Assembly (NCBI GenBank): GCA_910587755.1
Contig: CAJUNZ010000094.1
Coordinates: forward strand, 1 to 10,765
Source of the DNA: an uncultured Acetatifactor sp.
GTDB lineage: Bacteria > Bacillota > Clostridia > Lachnospirales > Lachnospiraceae
Direction of reading: 5' to 3'
Length of the DNA stretch: 10,765 nucleotides
The position numbers and the translations under genes are program-made. Below are positions 1 to 6,138 of this stretch, piece after piece (the first letter of the stretch is position 1; each line of letters starts with the position of its first letter). The notes beneath the pieces were generated by a model. It made no database searches, was not told the DNA's origin, and saw only the letters and a program-made list of their open reading frames with translations.

Positions 1-78
1 TATGGTCTGTATGTAAAGTAAAGAGCAGCCCCTGAAGTGCAAAATTCATCTCCGTATTTTTGGAGAGAGGAGGGAAGC

Positions 79-408
79 ATGTCTGGTTTTTACATGTGTA
101 TTGTTTTGGTGCCGGTCTTCTGGCTTATGGCTCTTTTCTTTGCCCTGGGAGGGGAGAAAGCGGCCAACTGGCTCAGCGGCTTTCACTGGCTGCCTGAGGA
201 GGAACGGGCCAGGTATGACAGAAAACGCATGGCGGCAGATTGCCGGAACGATTTTCTGCTCTGGGGGGCGATACTGTTTCTGGGCGCCCTTGGGAGTGTG
301 TGGATCTCCGGATATGCAGCCCTTGTGGCATACCTGGTCTGGGCAGTGCTGTTTTTCCGAAATGTACACCTGGACATGGATAAGGCCTTTGGCAAGTATA
401 AAAAGTAA
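79..408 (+). CDS. DUF3784 family small membrane protein
   Basis: A 109-residue protein of unknown function. Three hydrophobic segments are visible, at about residues 3-23, 58-76 and 78-95. The segment between the first two carries the pattern GFHWLPEEERARYD (34-47), which matches the GF-x-x-(L/M)-x-x-E-E-(K/R)-x-x-YD signature I associate with DUF3784 proteins of Firmicutes. The ATG at 79 is preferred over a GTG at 37 because a GGAGGG motif lies 5 nt before it. A second small membrane protein of the SdpI family begins 41 nt after the stop, so the two are probably co-transcribed. The family assignment comes from the motif and topology alone; no biochemical role is known to me. Confidence 0.8.
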   Translation: MSGFYMCIVLVPVFWLMALFFALGGEKAANWLSGFHWLPEEERARYDRKRMAADCRNDFLLWGAILFLGALGSVWISGYAALVAYLVWAVLFFRNVHLDMDKAFGKYKK

Positions 409-448
409 GAGTAATGTTAAAAAGCAGACAAGAGGGGAGGTTGAAAGT

Positions 449-820
449 GTGGGATTCTGGATATTTATGCTGTGTATGAACCTGCTGCTGCCCTTTATTA
501 TGGCAGTGTGCGGGTGGGCTTTCAGGCGGCGGCCGCCGAAGCAGATAAATGACCTGTTTGGGTACCGTACTGCCAGATCCAGGTCCAGCCAGGAGGCGTG
601 GGACTTTGCCCAGAAATATATGGGGCAGCTCTGGTTCCGGCTGGGGATTGGAATGGCGCCCCTTGGCGCCGCAGCCATGCTGCCCTGTCTGGGGAAGGAC
701 ACAGATCTGGTGGGAGTCTGGGGCGGGGCGGTGTGTCTGGCAGAGTGCCTTGTGATGCTGTTCTCTATCTTTTTTGTGGAGGCGGCCCTGAAGAAGAGGT
801 TTGGGGATGGAGGCGGCTGA
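449..820 (+). CDS. SdpI family protein
   Basis: A 123-residue integral membrane protein. Hydrophobic segments lie at about residues 3-24, 61-81 and 87-112. Between the first and second is N34-DLF-GYRT41, followed by S-x-x-x-W51, the core motif of SdpI-family (PF13630-type) proteins. Bacillus subtilis SdpI is an immunity protein against the SdpC toxin that also sequesters the repressor SdpR. Short SdpI-like proteins such as this one are common in Firmicutes and mostly uncharacterised, so immunity is only a possibility. The GTG at 449 is chosen because GGGAGG ends 8 nt upstream and the frame before it reads through the neighbouring gene. No SdpC-like toxin or ArsR-type repressor is present in the window. 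Confidence 0.8.
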   Translation: MGFWIFMLCMNLLLPFIMAVCGWAFRRRPPKQINDLFGYRTARSRSSQEAWDFAQKYMGQLWFRLGIGMAPLGAAAMLPCLGKDTDLVGVWGGAVCLAECLVMLFSIFFVEAALKKRFGDGGG

Positions 821-861
821 AGTGCTAAAGTTTTCCAAATGAAATGCCGAAATAAAAATTG

Positions 862-876
862 ATCCCGCAGTGGGAT
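862..876 (+). repeat. small inverted repeat between the SdpI-family and DUF6033 genes
   Basis: ATCCC-GCAGT-GGGAT forms a 5-bp stem, extendable by one G-T pair, 41 nt after the SdpI-family stop. It has no T-run, so it is at best a weak terminator. Confidence 0.25.
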
Positions 877-905
877 TGTTGGAGGGGAAGTTTGAGGAAG
901 GTCCG

Positions 906-934
906 TTTTCAGGCTGTGGAATAGGGCCTGAAAA
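906..934 (+). repeat. 9-bp perfect inverted repeat upstream of the DUF6033 gene
   Basis: TTTTCAGGC (906-914) and GCCTGAAAA (926-934) are perfect inverted copies separated by 11 nt. The pair ends 35 nt before the ATG at 970. It could be an operator or a leader hairpin; no T-run follows, so it does not look like an intrinsic terminator. No clear promoter could be assigned beside it. Confidence 0.4.
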
Positions 935-969
935 GCGGTTTCAAACGTCTGGATCATGGAGGTATGAGA

Positions 970-1665
970 ATGGAAAAGATCGGAAGTTATGTGCAGCAGA
1001 GCGGCCTGTACGACAGGACTGCACAGGCAGGTGCCGACAGCAGGAGCGCCAGGACATCCGGAGCCAGGAACACGGATGCCGCCAAGGAGGGCAAGACAGG
1101 GGCGGCTCTGAGCACCGCGGCCAAGAAGCTGCTGAAGGAGCTGAAAAAAACCTACAGCGATATGGATTTTATCGTGGCCGACTTCGAGACGGACGAGGAG
1201 GCAGCGGCGCTTCTGTCCAGAGGCAGCGGTGAGTACAGTGCACTTCTGAGCACCGATGAGCTCGAAAAGATGGCGGCGGATGAAGATGTCAAGAAGAAGA
1301 ACATGGGAATTCTTGACAATGCAGTGGCTAAACTGGACGACATGAAGGCGAAGCTGGGAGACAAGGCGGATGACGTGACCCGCATCGGCATTTCCATTGG
1401 TGACAACGGGGAGGTTTCCTTCTTTGCGGAGCTGGAGAAGAACAGTGAGAAACAGCGGGAGCGCATAGAGAAGAGCCGGGAGGAAAAGCGTGACAATGCT
1501 CATGGGGCGGGATATGGACGTCCGGACCGGCCTGCAGGAAAGCGCACCACGGTGTTTGCACCCACGGTGGAGCAGCTGGCGGAGAAGATCAGCCAGGTGG
1601 ACTGGAGCAAAGTGAAAGAAGAGAAGCAGGATCCTGTGGGACAGCGGTTTGACCTTACCATCTAA
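970..1665 (+). CDS. DUF6033 family protein
   Basis: A 231-residue hydrophilic protein without a signal peptide or membrane segment, so probably cytoplasmic. The centre holds the DUF6033 pattern: LSTAAKKLLKELKK, then YSDMDFIVADFETDEEA, a short LSRG stretch, and a KMAADEDVKKKN segment. Highly charged, probably helical sequence rich in Glu, Lys and Arg follows. The first 45 residues are rich in Ser, Ala and Arg and look disordered. Two in-frame ATGs are possible. The one at 964 directly abuts GGAGGT, so the one at 970, with 6 nt spacing, is the better start. The family is known to me mainly from Lachnospiraceae and related Clostridia, with no function assigned. The gene stands alone, flanked by 149-nt and 237-nt gaps. 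Confidence 0.75.
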   Translation: MEKIGSYVQQSGLYDRTAQAGADSRSARTSGARNTDAAKEGKTGAALSTAAKKLLKELKKTYSDMDFIVADFETDEEAAALLSRGSGEYSALLSTDELEKMAADEDVKKKNMGILDNAVAKLDDMKAKLGDKADDVTRIGISIGDNGEVSFFAELEKNSEKQRERIEKSREEKRDNAHGAGYGRPDRPAGKRTTVFAPTVEQLAEKISQVDWSKVKEEKQDPVGQRFDLTI

Positions 1666-1755
1666 AGGGATTTCTGCGGCGGAATAGCTGTTTCTGGCTG
1701 TTCTGACGGTTTTACAAAGAGTGTTGTTCTGAAAAGGCTGTTCATGCCCTGAAAG

Positions 1756-1794
1756 TTTTCCGGGGACATGTACGGCCTGTCCGTGTCTGGAAAA
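1756..1794 (+). repeat. nested imperfect hairpin in the leader of the cyclophilin gene
   Basis: TTTTCC (1756-1761) pairs with GGAAAA (1789-1794). Inside it, GGGACA pairs with TGTCC near 1779-1783. The 237-nt upstream gap of the peptidyl-prolyl isomerase gene therefore has potential for secondary structure. No known riboswitch class is recognised. Confidence 0.3.
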
Positions 1795-1837
1795 TGCGGG
1801 CAGGTTTACCCTCGCCTGTGGAGGTGCGGAGCTGTTT

Positions 1838-1872
1838 TGTGTCTGGAATATGCCCCGGTCAGACACACCGGG
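1838..1872 (+). repeat. two mutually exclusive hairpins before the cyclophilin gene
   Basis: TGTGTCTG (1838-1845) can pair with CAGACACA (1860-1867). CCCGGT (1854-1859) can pair with ACCGGG (1867-1872). The second stem's 5' arm lies in the loop of the first, and its loop is the first stem's 3' arm, so only one can form at a time. The end of the second stem is 31 nt before the ATG. A regulatory switch is possible but unproven. Confidence 0.35.
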
Positions 1873-1902
1873 TGGGAGGCCCGGCAGGGGCTTGGGAGGA
1901 TT

Positions 1903-2496
1903 ATGAAGAAGAGAATTATTTTGTTGCTGATGGCTGTTGTCATGTCCGTGCTGCTTGCGGCCTGCGGCAGTGCCGGGGAGGAAAGCGGGGAGGAAGTGAG
2001 TAATCCGTTAGAACCGGACAGACATCATGTGGAGATCACCATAAAAGATTACGGCAAGATCTCTCTGGAACTGTACAAAGAAGTGGCGCCTATTACAGTG
2101 GAAAATTTCCTGAAGCTGGCGGAGGATGGGTTTTATGACGGCTTGACTTTCCATCGCATTATAGAGGGATTTATGATGCAGGGAGGCGCCTCTGAGGACG
2201 TGGAAGCAGAGACCATAAAGGGTGAATTTGCCAAAAACGGCGTGACCAATGAACTGTCCCACACCCGGGGAGCTATCTCCATGGCCCGCACCAATGTCTA
2301 TGACAGCGCCAATTCTCAGTTTTTTATCGTACATCAGGATTCTGTATTCCTGGACGGAGAGTACGCCTGCTTTGGCTATGTGACAGAGGGGATGGATGTG
2401 GTTGACGCTGTCTGTGAGGCCGCAGAAGAGGCTGATAACGGAATGATAGCCAGGGAGGACCAGCCCGTGATAGAGAGTGTTGTGGTGATAGATTAA
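1903..2496 (+). CDS. Cyclophilin-type peptidyl-prolyl cis-trans isomerase, lipoprotein
   Basis: A 197-residue enzyme that catalyses cis-trans isomerisation of X-Pro bonds and helps exported proteins fold. Residues 1-21 form a lipoprotein signal peptide with lipobox L18-A-A-C21, so the mature protein should be anchored to the outer face of the membrane. The cyclophilin domain runs from about 41 to 197. It has FHRII (83-87), FMMQGG (90-95) and NSQFFI (137-142), giving catalytic R85, F90, Q93 and F141 by alignment with human CypA R55, F60, Q63 and F113. CypA W121 and H126 correspond to F149 and Y154, substitutions frequent in bacterial members and expected to weaken cyclosporin binding. The ATG at 1903 follows GGGAGGA and directly begins the signal peptide; longer in-frame starts would destroy it. 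Its client proteins are unknown. Confidence 0.93.
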   Translation: MKKRIILLLMAVVMSVLLAACGSAGEESGEEVSNPLEPDRHHVEITIKDYGKISLELYKEVAPITVENFLKLAEDGFYDGLTFHRIIEGFMMQGGASEDVEAETIKGEFAKNGVTNELSHTRGAISMARTNVYDSANSQFFIVHQDSVFLDGEYACFGYVTEGMDVVDAVCEAAEEADNGMIAREDQPVIESVVVID

Positions 2497-2538
2497 GCTG
2501 ATTTTGACAATTCTGAAGTGGTTTGTAATGCAGAGCGA

Positions 2539-2577
2539 TTTCTGCGGATATGGGATATCTTGCCATATCCACAGAAA
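2539..2577 (+). terminator. 15-bp hairpin downstream of the cyclophilin gene, possible terminator
   Basis: TTTCTGCGGATATGG (2539-2553) and CCATATCCACAGAAA (2563-2577) form a 15-bp stem with a single C-A mismatch and a 9-nt loop, 42 nt after the stop codon. No T-run follows directly; the T-rich tract starts about 24 nt later. On the minus strand there is no T-run either. It may terminate transcription poorly, protect the mRNA 3' end or serve as a protein-binding dyad. The structure is clear, the role is not. Confidence 0.5.
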
Positions 2578-2595
2578 ATATGATGGGGTATCATG

Positions 2596-2667
2596 TTCCG
2601 TTTTTTCTGTTCTTTTTTTCTGTTCTCTTTTTTCTGATTCTTTCTTTTGAGTATTCTTTTCTTTTTT
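2596..2667 (+). repeat. pyrimidine-rich tract with three TTTTTTCTG copies
   Basis: About 70 nt are almost entirely T and C. TTTTTTCTG occurs at 2601-2609, 2614-2622 and 2628-2636, that is, with 13- to 14-nt periodicity. The composition differs sharply from the surrounding coding sequence. It is a low-complexity tract that may vary in length between strains. Confidence 0.6.
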
Positions 2668-2764
2668 GTGATCACGGATTCAATTGATATTAACTGCGGT
2701 TCATCCTGCAGCAGGATTTTTATTGTCGTTTTTCGACTCGTGGGCAGAGTTTTTTTCATGCGGT

Positions 2765-2854
2765 GAGATTGAAAATGCTGAGGAGCTGGGGCTGGTTCTG
2801 GAGGGATACCATGAGACGGAGACAGGTTACTGGGGAGTCTGCTCTATGAGGTGA
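2765..2854 (+). pseudogene. possible 3' remnant of an unidentified gene
   Basis: A 29-codon stretch ending at TGA 2852 reads as acidic, codon-biased protein (EIENAEELGLVLEGYHE, later GYWGV) in the same style as neighbouring genes. The frame stays open upstream into sequence that no longer looks coding, and no ribosome binding site or start is apparent. The N-A-x-x-L-G-x-V-L-E-G run faintly recalls the end of GNAT acetyltransferases, but this is too short to assign. It may equally be chance. Confidence 0.25.
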
Positions 2855-2948
2855 GATAGGAAACGAGTGTTCTTTATTAGTATTGCACAATGAAACCCTC
2901 CTATGATATAGTAATTATTCACGAAATTTCCGAAATATTCAGAATTTA

Positions 2949-2978
2949 CTGACATTTTAGGTTTAAACCTGTTAAAAT
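2949..2978 (+). promoter_or_regulatory. sigma-A-like promoter of the CarD-family gene with a palindrome in the spacer
   Basis: CTGACA (2949-2954) and TAAAAT (2973-2978) each match the -35 and -10 consensus at five of six positions and are 18 nt apart. A perfect 12-bp palindrome, AGGTTTAAACCT (2959-2970), fills most of the spacer. Flanking ATTTTA and TAAAAT extend the symmetry, with a 3-nt offset on the right. Transcription should start near 2985, giving a leader of about 50 nt. A protein bound to the palindrome would block polymerase, so it is a good operator candidate. A poorer TTGCAC/TATAGT pair lies at 2883-2912. Confidence 0.6.
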
Positions 2979-3036
2979 ATGGTTATAAGTGTCAGTGGAA
3001 GGTATCGTCAGTAAGTAAGCGGAAAAGGAGGGTTTT

Positions 3037-3552
3037 GTGTTTAAGATTGGAGACTATGTCATATGCAGCAATAAAGGTGTCTGTGTCGTGGAGAATATTA
3101 CCACTTTGAACATTTCGGGCGTGGACAAGGAGAGAGAGTACTATATCCTGAAACCCCTCTATGTGGGTGGAAGCACGGTCTATGTTCCGGTGGATTCTCC
3201 CAGGGAATCCATGAGGAAGGTGCTGAAAAAGGAAGAGGCGGAGAAACTGATCGAGGCAATTCCCCAAATTCCCAACCTGGTCATAACCAACGACAAGCTG
3301 ACAGAACAGACATACAAAGAGTGTATCAAGGCCAATGACTGTGAGGAGCTGGTAAAAATTCTCAAGACCACCTCTCAGAGAAAGCAGAAGCGCCTGGAGG
3401 AAGGACGGAAAGAGACTGCTCTGGATGCCAAGTATTCCCATATGGCGGAGGACAACCTTTACGGGGAGCTTGCGGTGGCCCTGGAGATCAACAGACAGGA
3501 TGTGGAGAGCTATATTATGGAGGCCATTGGAGGCGGTGCAGTTCTGTCCTGA
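3037..3552 (+). CDS. CarD family transcriptional regulator
   Basis: A 171-residue CarD/CdnL-type protein. Residues 2-55 form the RNA polymerase-interacting domain shared with the transcription-repair factor TRCF: FKIGDYVICSNKGVCVVENI, then YYILKPL and STVYVPVD. Residues 56-171 are helical and charged, matching the C-terminal DNA-interacting domain. Characterised CarD and CdnL proteins bind the RNA polymerase beta subunit and stabilise open promoter complexes, notably at rRNA promoters. Clostridial members vary, so the target here is inferred only from the family. The start is GTG at 3037, supported by AAAGGAGGG 4 nt upstream and by the conserved domain beginning immediately. It is transcribed alone from the promoter at 2949 and is followed by a hairpin at 3583-3614. 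Its neighbour thrS has separate control. Confidence 0.88.
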   Translation: MFKIGDYVICSNKGVCVVENITTLNISGVDKEREYYILKPLYVGGSTVYVPVDSPRESMRKVLKKEEAEKLIEAIPQIPNLVITNDKLTEQTYKECIKANDCEELVKILKTTSQRKQKRLEEGRKETALDAKYSHMAEDNLYGELAVALEINRQDVESYIMEAIGGGAVLS

Positions 3553-3582
3553 GATGTGCGAGAGGGATTTTTATGGTATTTG

Positions 3583-3614
3583 GTAACAGTTCAGACAGGG
3601 CTCTGGGCTGTTAC
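3583..3614 (+). terminator. 13-bp hairpin after the CarD-family gene, possible weak terminator
   Basis: GTAACAGTTCAGA (3583-3595) and TCTGGGCTGTTAC (3602-3614) pair over 13 positions, two of them G-U, around a 6-nt loop. It starts 31 nt after the stop codon. Only a weak GTTT follows, so termination efficiency is uncertain. It sits between the CarD-family gene and the thrS promoter, which fits a transcript boundary. Confidence 0.5.
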
Positions 3615-3656
3615 AGCGTTTGAGAGCAAATGGCGCTGCCGCGAAAAATTTGGGGC

Positions 3657-3685
3657 TTTACATTTTCAAACAAAAGTATTATGAT
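3657..3685 (+). promoter_or_regulatory. sigma-A promoter of thrS
   Basis: TTTACA (3657-3662) and TATGAT (3680-3685) each match consensus at five of six positions with the ideal 17-nt spacer. The predicted start near 3692 lies just ahead of the T-box Stem I, so the whole leader would be transcribed from here. Confidence 0.75.
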
Positions 3686-3691
3686 AGAAAA

Positions 3692-3934
3692 AACGAAGAA
3701 GAGAAGAGTAGGATGTGGAATGTCCCAGAGAGAACCGCCCCGGAAAGGCCGGGTGCTGAGAGCGGTTTGTCAGGAAGCTTCTGAAGACCATCTCGGAGTG
3801 GCCCTAATACGGCACGGCAGCTCCCGTTACGAGCAAAAGAAGGTGGCAGCGTCCGGACAGGAAGCTGCAACAAGGGTGGAACCGCGTTTGGAAGAGAACG
3901 TCCCTTGCAATAGAGATATTGCAGGGGCTTTTTT
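3692..3934 (+). ncRNA. T-box riboswitch leader of thrS (threonine-specific)
   Basis: This leader senses uncharged tRNA-Thr and controls thrS by antitermination. Stem I elements are all visible: AGTA (3707-3710), AGAGAG (3727-3732), and a distal arm AACCGC (3733-3738) pairing with GCGGTT (3762-3767), which encloses a CCCGG/CCGGG hairpin and the conserved GTGCTGAGAG. The specifier codon is ACC (3787-3789), followed by the usual A and then the conserved GGAGTGG. ACC is a Thr codon, which matches the downstream gene. The T-box sequence itself, AACAAGGGTGGAACCGCG, is at 3869-3886. Its TGGA (3877-3880) should pair with the tRNA acceptor end and predicts a U discriminator base. A terminator follows at 3900-3934. 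Uncharged tRNA should stabilise the antiterminator and raise thrS expression. Confidence 0.95.
3900..3934 (+). terminator. T-box-controlled intrinsic terminator before thrS
   Basis: GTCCCTTGCAATA (3900-3912) pairs with TATTGCAGGGGC (3917-3928) around the loop GAGA, with one bulged T and one wobble pair. Six T residues follow (3929-3934). This is the default OFF structure of the thrS leader. Confidence 0.9.
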
Positions 3935-3995
3935 GTTGCACTTTTGTGCTGGCTCTTTCTGAAGTATGAGTGGGCGTGGGTAAAGGAGGTAAAAA

Positions 3996-5972
3996 ATGAA
4001 AATTACATTAAAAGACGGTTCGGTGAGGGAGTATGAGAATGCGCTGAGTGTGTACGATGTGGCTATGGATATCAGCGAGGGGTTGGCCCGGGCGGCCTGC
4101 TGTGCCCTGGTGGACGGACAGGTGGCGGATCTGCGCAGGGTGCTTCATCAGGACTGCACTCTGGCAATCTGCACTGCGGACAGTCCGGAGGGGCTGGCGG
4201 CGCTGCGGCACACGGCGTCCCATGTGCTGGCGGAGGCGGTGAAAAATCTGTTTCCCGGGGTGAAACTGGCCATTGGCCCCAGCATTGATACGGGATTTTA
4301 CTATGATTTTGACCACGAGCCTTTTTCCAGGGAGGATTTGGATGCCCTGGAGGCGGAGATGAAGAAGATCATTAAAAAAGGAGCCAGGCTGGAGCGGTTC
4401 ACCCTGCCCAGGGCGGAGGCGGTGAAGCTTATGGAGGAGCGGCAGGAGCCCTACAAGGTGGAGCTGATCCAGGAACTGCCGGAGGATGCGGAGATTTCTT
4501 TCTACAGGCAGGGAGATTTTGTGGATCTGTGTGCCGGCCCCCATCTGATGAATACAAAGGGAGTGAAGGCGTTTAAGCTGACTTCTTCCTCCATGGCCTA
4601 CTGGCGGGGGGATTCGGATAAGGCCAGGCTGCAGCGGATCTACGGCACAGCCTACAATAAGAAGGAAGATCTGGCAGTTCACCTGGAGCGGATGGAGGAT
4701 GCCAGGCGGCGGGATCACAACAGGCTGGGCCGGGAGATGGAGCTGTTCACCACGGTGGACGTCATAGGCCAGGGGCTTCCGCTTTTTACCCCCAAGGGCA
4801 CAAAGATGATTATGAAGCTGCAGCGGTGGATGGAGGATCTGGAAGACAAGGAGTGGGGCTATGTCCGCACCAGGACACCTCTTATGGCCAAGAGCGACCT
4901 GTATAAGATTTCCGGTCACTGGGATCACTACAAGGAGGGGATGTTTATTCTGGGGGATGAGGCCGCCGGGGGAGAAGTGATGGCTCTGCGTCCCATGACC
5001 TGCCCTTTCCAGTATTATGTGTATAAAAATTCTCAGAAATCCTACAGGGATCTGCCCTACAGAATGAGCGAGACTTCCACTCTGTTCCGGAATGAGGACT
5101 CCGGCGAGATGCATGGGCTTACCAGGGTACGGCAGTTTACCATCACGGAGGCGCATATTGTGCTGCGGCCGGACCAGGCGGAGGAGGAGTTGAAAAACTG
5201 CCTGGACCTGGCCTACTATGTGCTGAGCACGCTGGGGCTGCAGGATGAGGTGACTTACCGTCTGTCCAAATGGGATCCTGCCAACAAGGAGAAGTACCTG
5301 GGGGATGAGGCTTACTGGAACAGCACCCAGGATGCACTCCGGGAGGTGCTGCGGGAGAAGAATGTGAGTTTTGTGGAGGCGGAGGGCGAGGCGGCTTTCT
5401 ACGGGCCCAAGATCGACATCCAGGCAAAGAATGTGTATGGAAAAGAAGATACCATGATCACCATTCAGCTTGACTGCGCTATTGCGGAGAATTTCGACAT
5501 GTACTATGTGGATCAAAACGGGGAGAAGGTGCGCCCTTACATTATCCATAGAACATCCATGGGCTGCTATGAGCGCACTCTGGCCTGGCTGATTGAGAAA
5601 TATGCGGGAAAATTCCCCACATGGCTCTGTCCGGAGCAGGTGAGGGTGCTGCCCATCTCCGAGAAGTATGAAGCCTATGGGGACAAAGTGCTGAAGGCGC
5701 TTCTGGCCAGGGATATCGACGCCACAGTGGACAATCGCTCTGAGAAGATTGGCTTCAAGATCAGGGATGCAAGGCTGGCCAGGGTGCCCTATATGCTGGT
5801 GGTGGGGCAGCAGGAGGAGGAACAGGGGCTTGTGTCTGTGAGGAGCCGTTTTGCCGGAGATGAAGGTCCTAAAAGTCTGGCGGAGTTCCTTGACCAGATC
5901 TGTGAAGAGATCCGCACCAAGGCTATCCGGCCGGAAATGGCGCCGGAGGAGACTAAGCAGGCTGAAAAATAA
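3996..5972 (+). CDS. thrS: Threonine--tRNA ligase
   Basis: A 658-residue class II aminoacyl-tRNA synthetase that charges tRNA-Thr with threonine in the cytoplasm, close to the roughly 640 residues usual in bacteria. The N-terminal TGS domain covers about 1-61. The editing domain has H72-x-x-x-H76 and C179-x-x-x-H183, the pair that hydrolyses mischarged Ser-tRNA-Thr. The catalytic core (about 245-545) has zinc ligands C336 (MTCP), H387 (EAH) and H518 (IHR), motif 2 around R365 and motif 3 at R527. The anticodon-binding domain covers about 546-640. Some core motifs differ from the E. coli pattern: RQFTITEAHIV replaces RGFTQDDAHIF, and TSMGCYERT replaces the usual AILGSLERF. This looks like a clostridial lineage variant. 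ATG 3996 has AAAGGAGGT 5 nt upstream. Expression is controlled by the T-box leader. Confidence 0.97.
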   Translation: MKITLKDGSVREYENALSVYDVAMDISEGLARAACCALVDGQVADLRRVLHQDCTLAICTADSPEGLAALRHTASHVLAEAVKNLFPGVKLAIGPSIDTGFYYDFDHEPFSREDLDALEAEMKKIIKKGARLERFTLPRAEAVKLMEERQEPYKVELIQELPEDAEISFYRQGDFVDLCAGPHLMNTKGVKAFKLTSSSMAYWRGDSDKARLQRIYGTAYNKKEDLAVHLERMEDARRRDHNRLGREMELFTTVDVIGQGLPLFTPKGTKMIMKLQRWMEDLEDKEWGYVRTRTPLMAKSDLYKISGHWDHYKEGMFILGDEAAGGEVMALRPMTCPFQYYVYKNSQKSYRDLPYRMSETSTLFRNEDSGEMHGLTRVRQFTITEAHIVLRPDQAEEELKNCLDLAYYVLSTLGLQDEVTYRLSKWDPANKEKYLGDEAYWNSTQDALREVLREKNVSFVEAEGEAAFYGPKIDIQAKNVYGKEDTMITIQLDCAIAENFDMYYVDQNGEKVRPYIIHRTSMGCYERTLAWLIEKYAGKFPTWLCPEQVRVLPISEKYEAYGDKVLKALLARDIDATVDNRSEKIGFKIRDARLARVPYMLVVGQQEEEQGLVSVRSRFAGDEGPKSLAEFLDQICEEIRTKAIRPEMAPEETKQAEK

Positions 5973-6001
5973 GAAGGTTCCCTGTGGGAATATCGAAGAA
6001 G

Positions 6002-6040
6002 GGGCTGCGGCACAAAATGGTTTGTGCGCAGCTCTTTTTT
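6002..6040 (+). terminator. Strong intrinsic terminator of thrS
   Basis: GGGCTGCG-G-CACAAA (about 6002-6016) pairs with TTTGTGCGCAGCTC (6021-6034) around the tetraloop ATGG, with one bulged G. A run of six T residues follows (6035-6040). It begins 30 nt after the thrS stop codon. Confidence 0.93.
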
Positions 6041-6059
6041 ATATAGTAGACTTTTTTCC

Positions 6060-6090
6060 TTGACTGTACAGTTACTGTATGGTGTATCAT
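6060..6090 (+). promoter_or_regulatory. MerR-type promoter with 19-bp spacer and central dyad
   Basis: TTGACT (6060-6065) and TATCAT (6085-6090) are separated by 19 bp, two more than optimal. The spacer contains TACAGT-T-ACTGTA (6067-6079), an inverted repeat centred within the spacer. An over-long spacer with a central dyad is the hallmark of promoters controlled by MerR-family activators, which twist the DNA to realign the two boxes. No MerR-family gene exists in the window. The first gene downstream is cls, 237 nt away, beyond the MITE-like element. Confidence 0.7.
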
Positions 6091-6138
6091 AGACACAGTG
6101 TGATTCCAGAGAATGCTTTACCTGGGAAAGAGGGGCCT

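Larger units (their letters stand above)
2497..3036. other. 540-nt intergenic region before the CarD-family gene
   Basis: This stretch contains no convincing intact gene. From left to right it holds a long hairpin (2539-2577), a pyrimidine-rich tract with three TTTTTTCTG copies (about 2596-2667), a short open frame that could be a gene remnant (2765-2854), and the promoter of the CarD-family gene (2949-2978). The minus-strand open frame here is a lysine-rich artefact of the pyrimidine tract. Confidence 0.7.

Noticed and set aside
46..1866. 606-residue open frame on the minus strand, with similar shorter ones nearby
   Set aside because: It lies opposite three genes with good ribosome binding sites and recognisable families. 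Its translation is rich in His, Pro, Arg and Leu without domains, as expected of the antisense of GC-rich genes.
1768..1902. Upstream in-frame start for the cyclophilin
   Set aside because: It would add 45 residues in front of a perfect lipoprotein signal peptide, which must be N-terminal.
2493..2759. 88-residue minus-strand lysine-rich open frame
   Set aside because: The Lys/Arg/Gln repeats come from reading the pyrimidine tract backwards. No supporting family or convincing start site was seen.
3630..3962. 110-residue + strand open frame before thrS
   Set aside because: It coincides with the thrS promoter, the T-box and its terminator, whose RNA features explain the conservation-like patterns.
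4008..5549. 513-residue minus-strand open frame
   Set aside because: It is wholly antisense to thrS, has no family motifs, and has the composition of a shadow frame.
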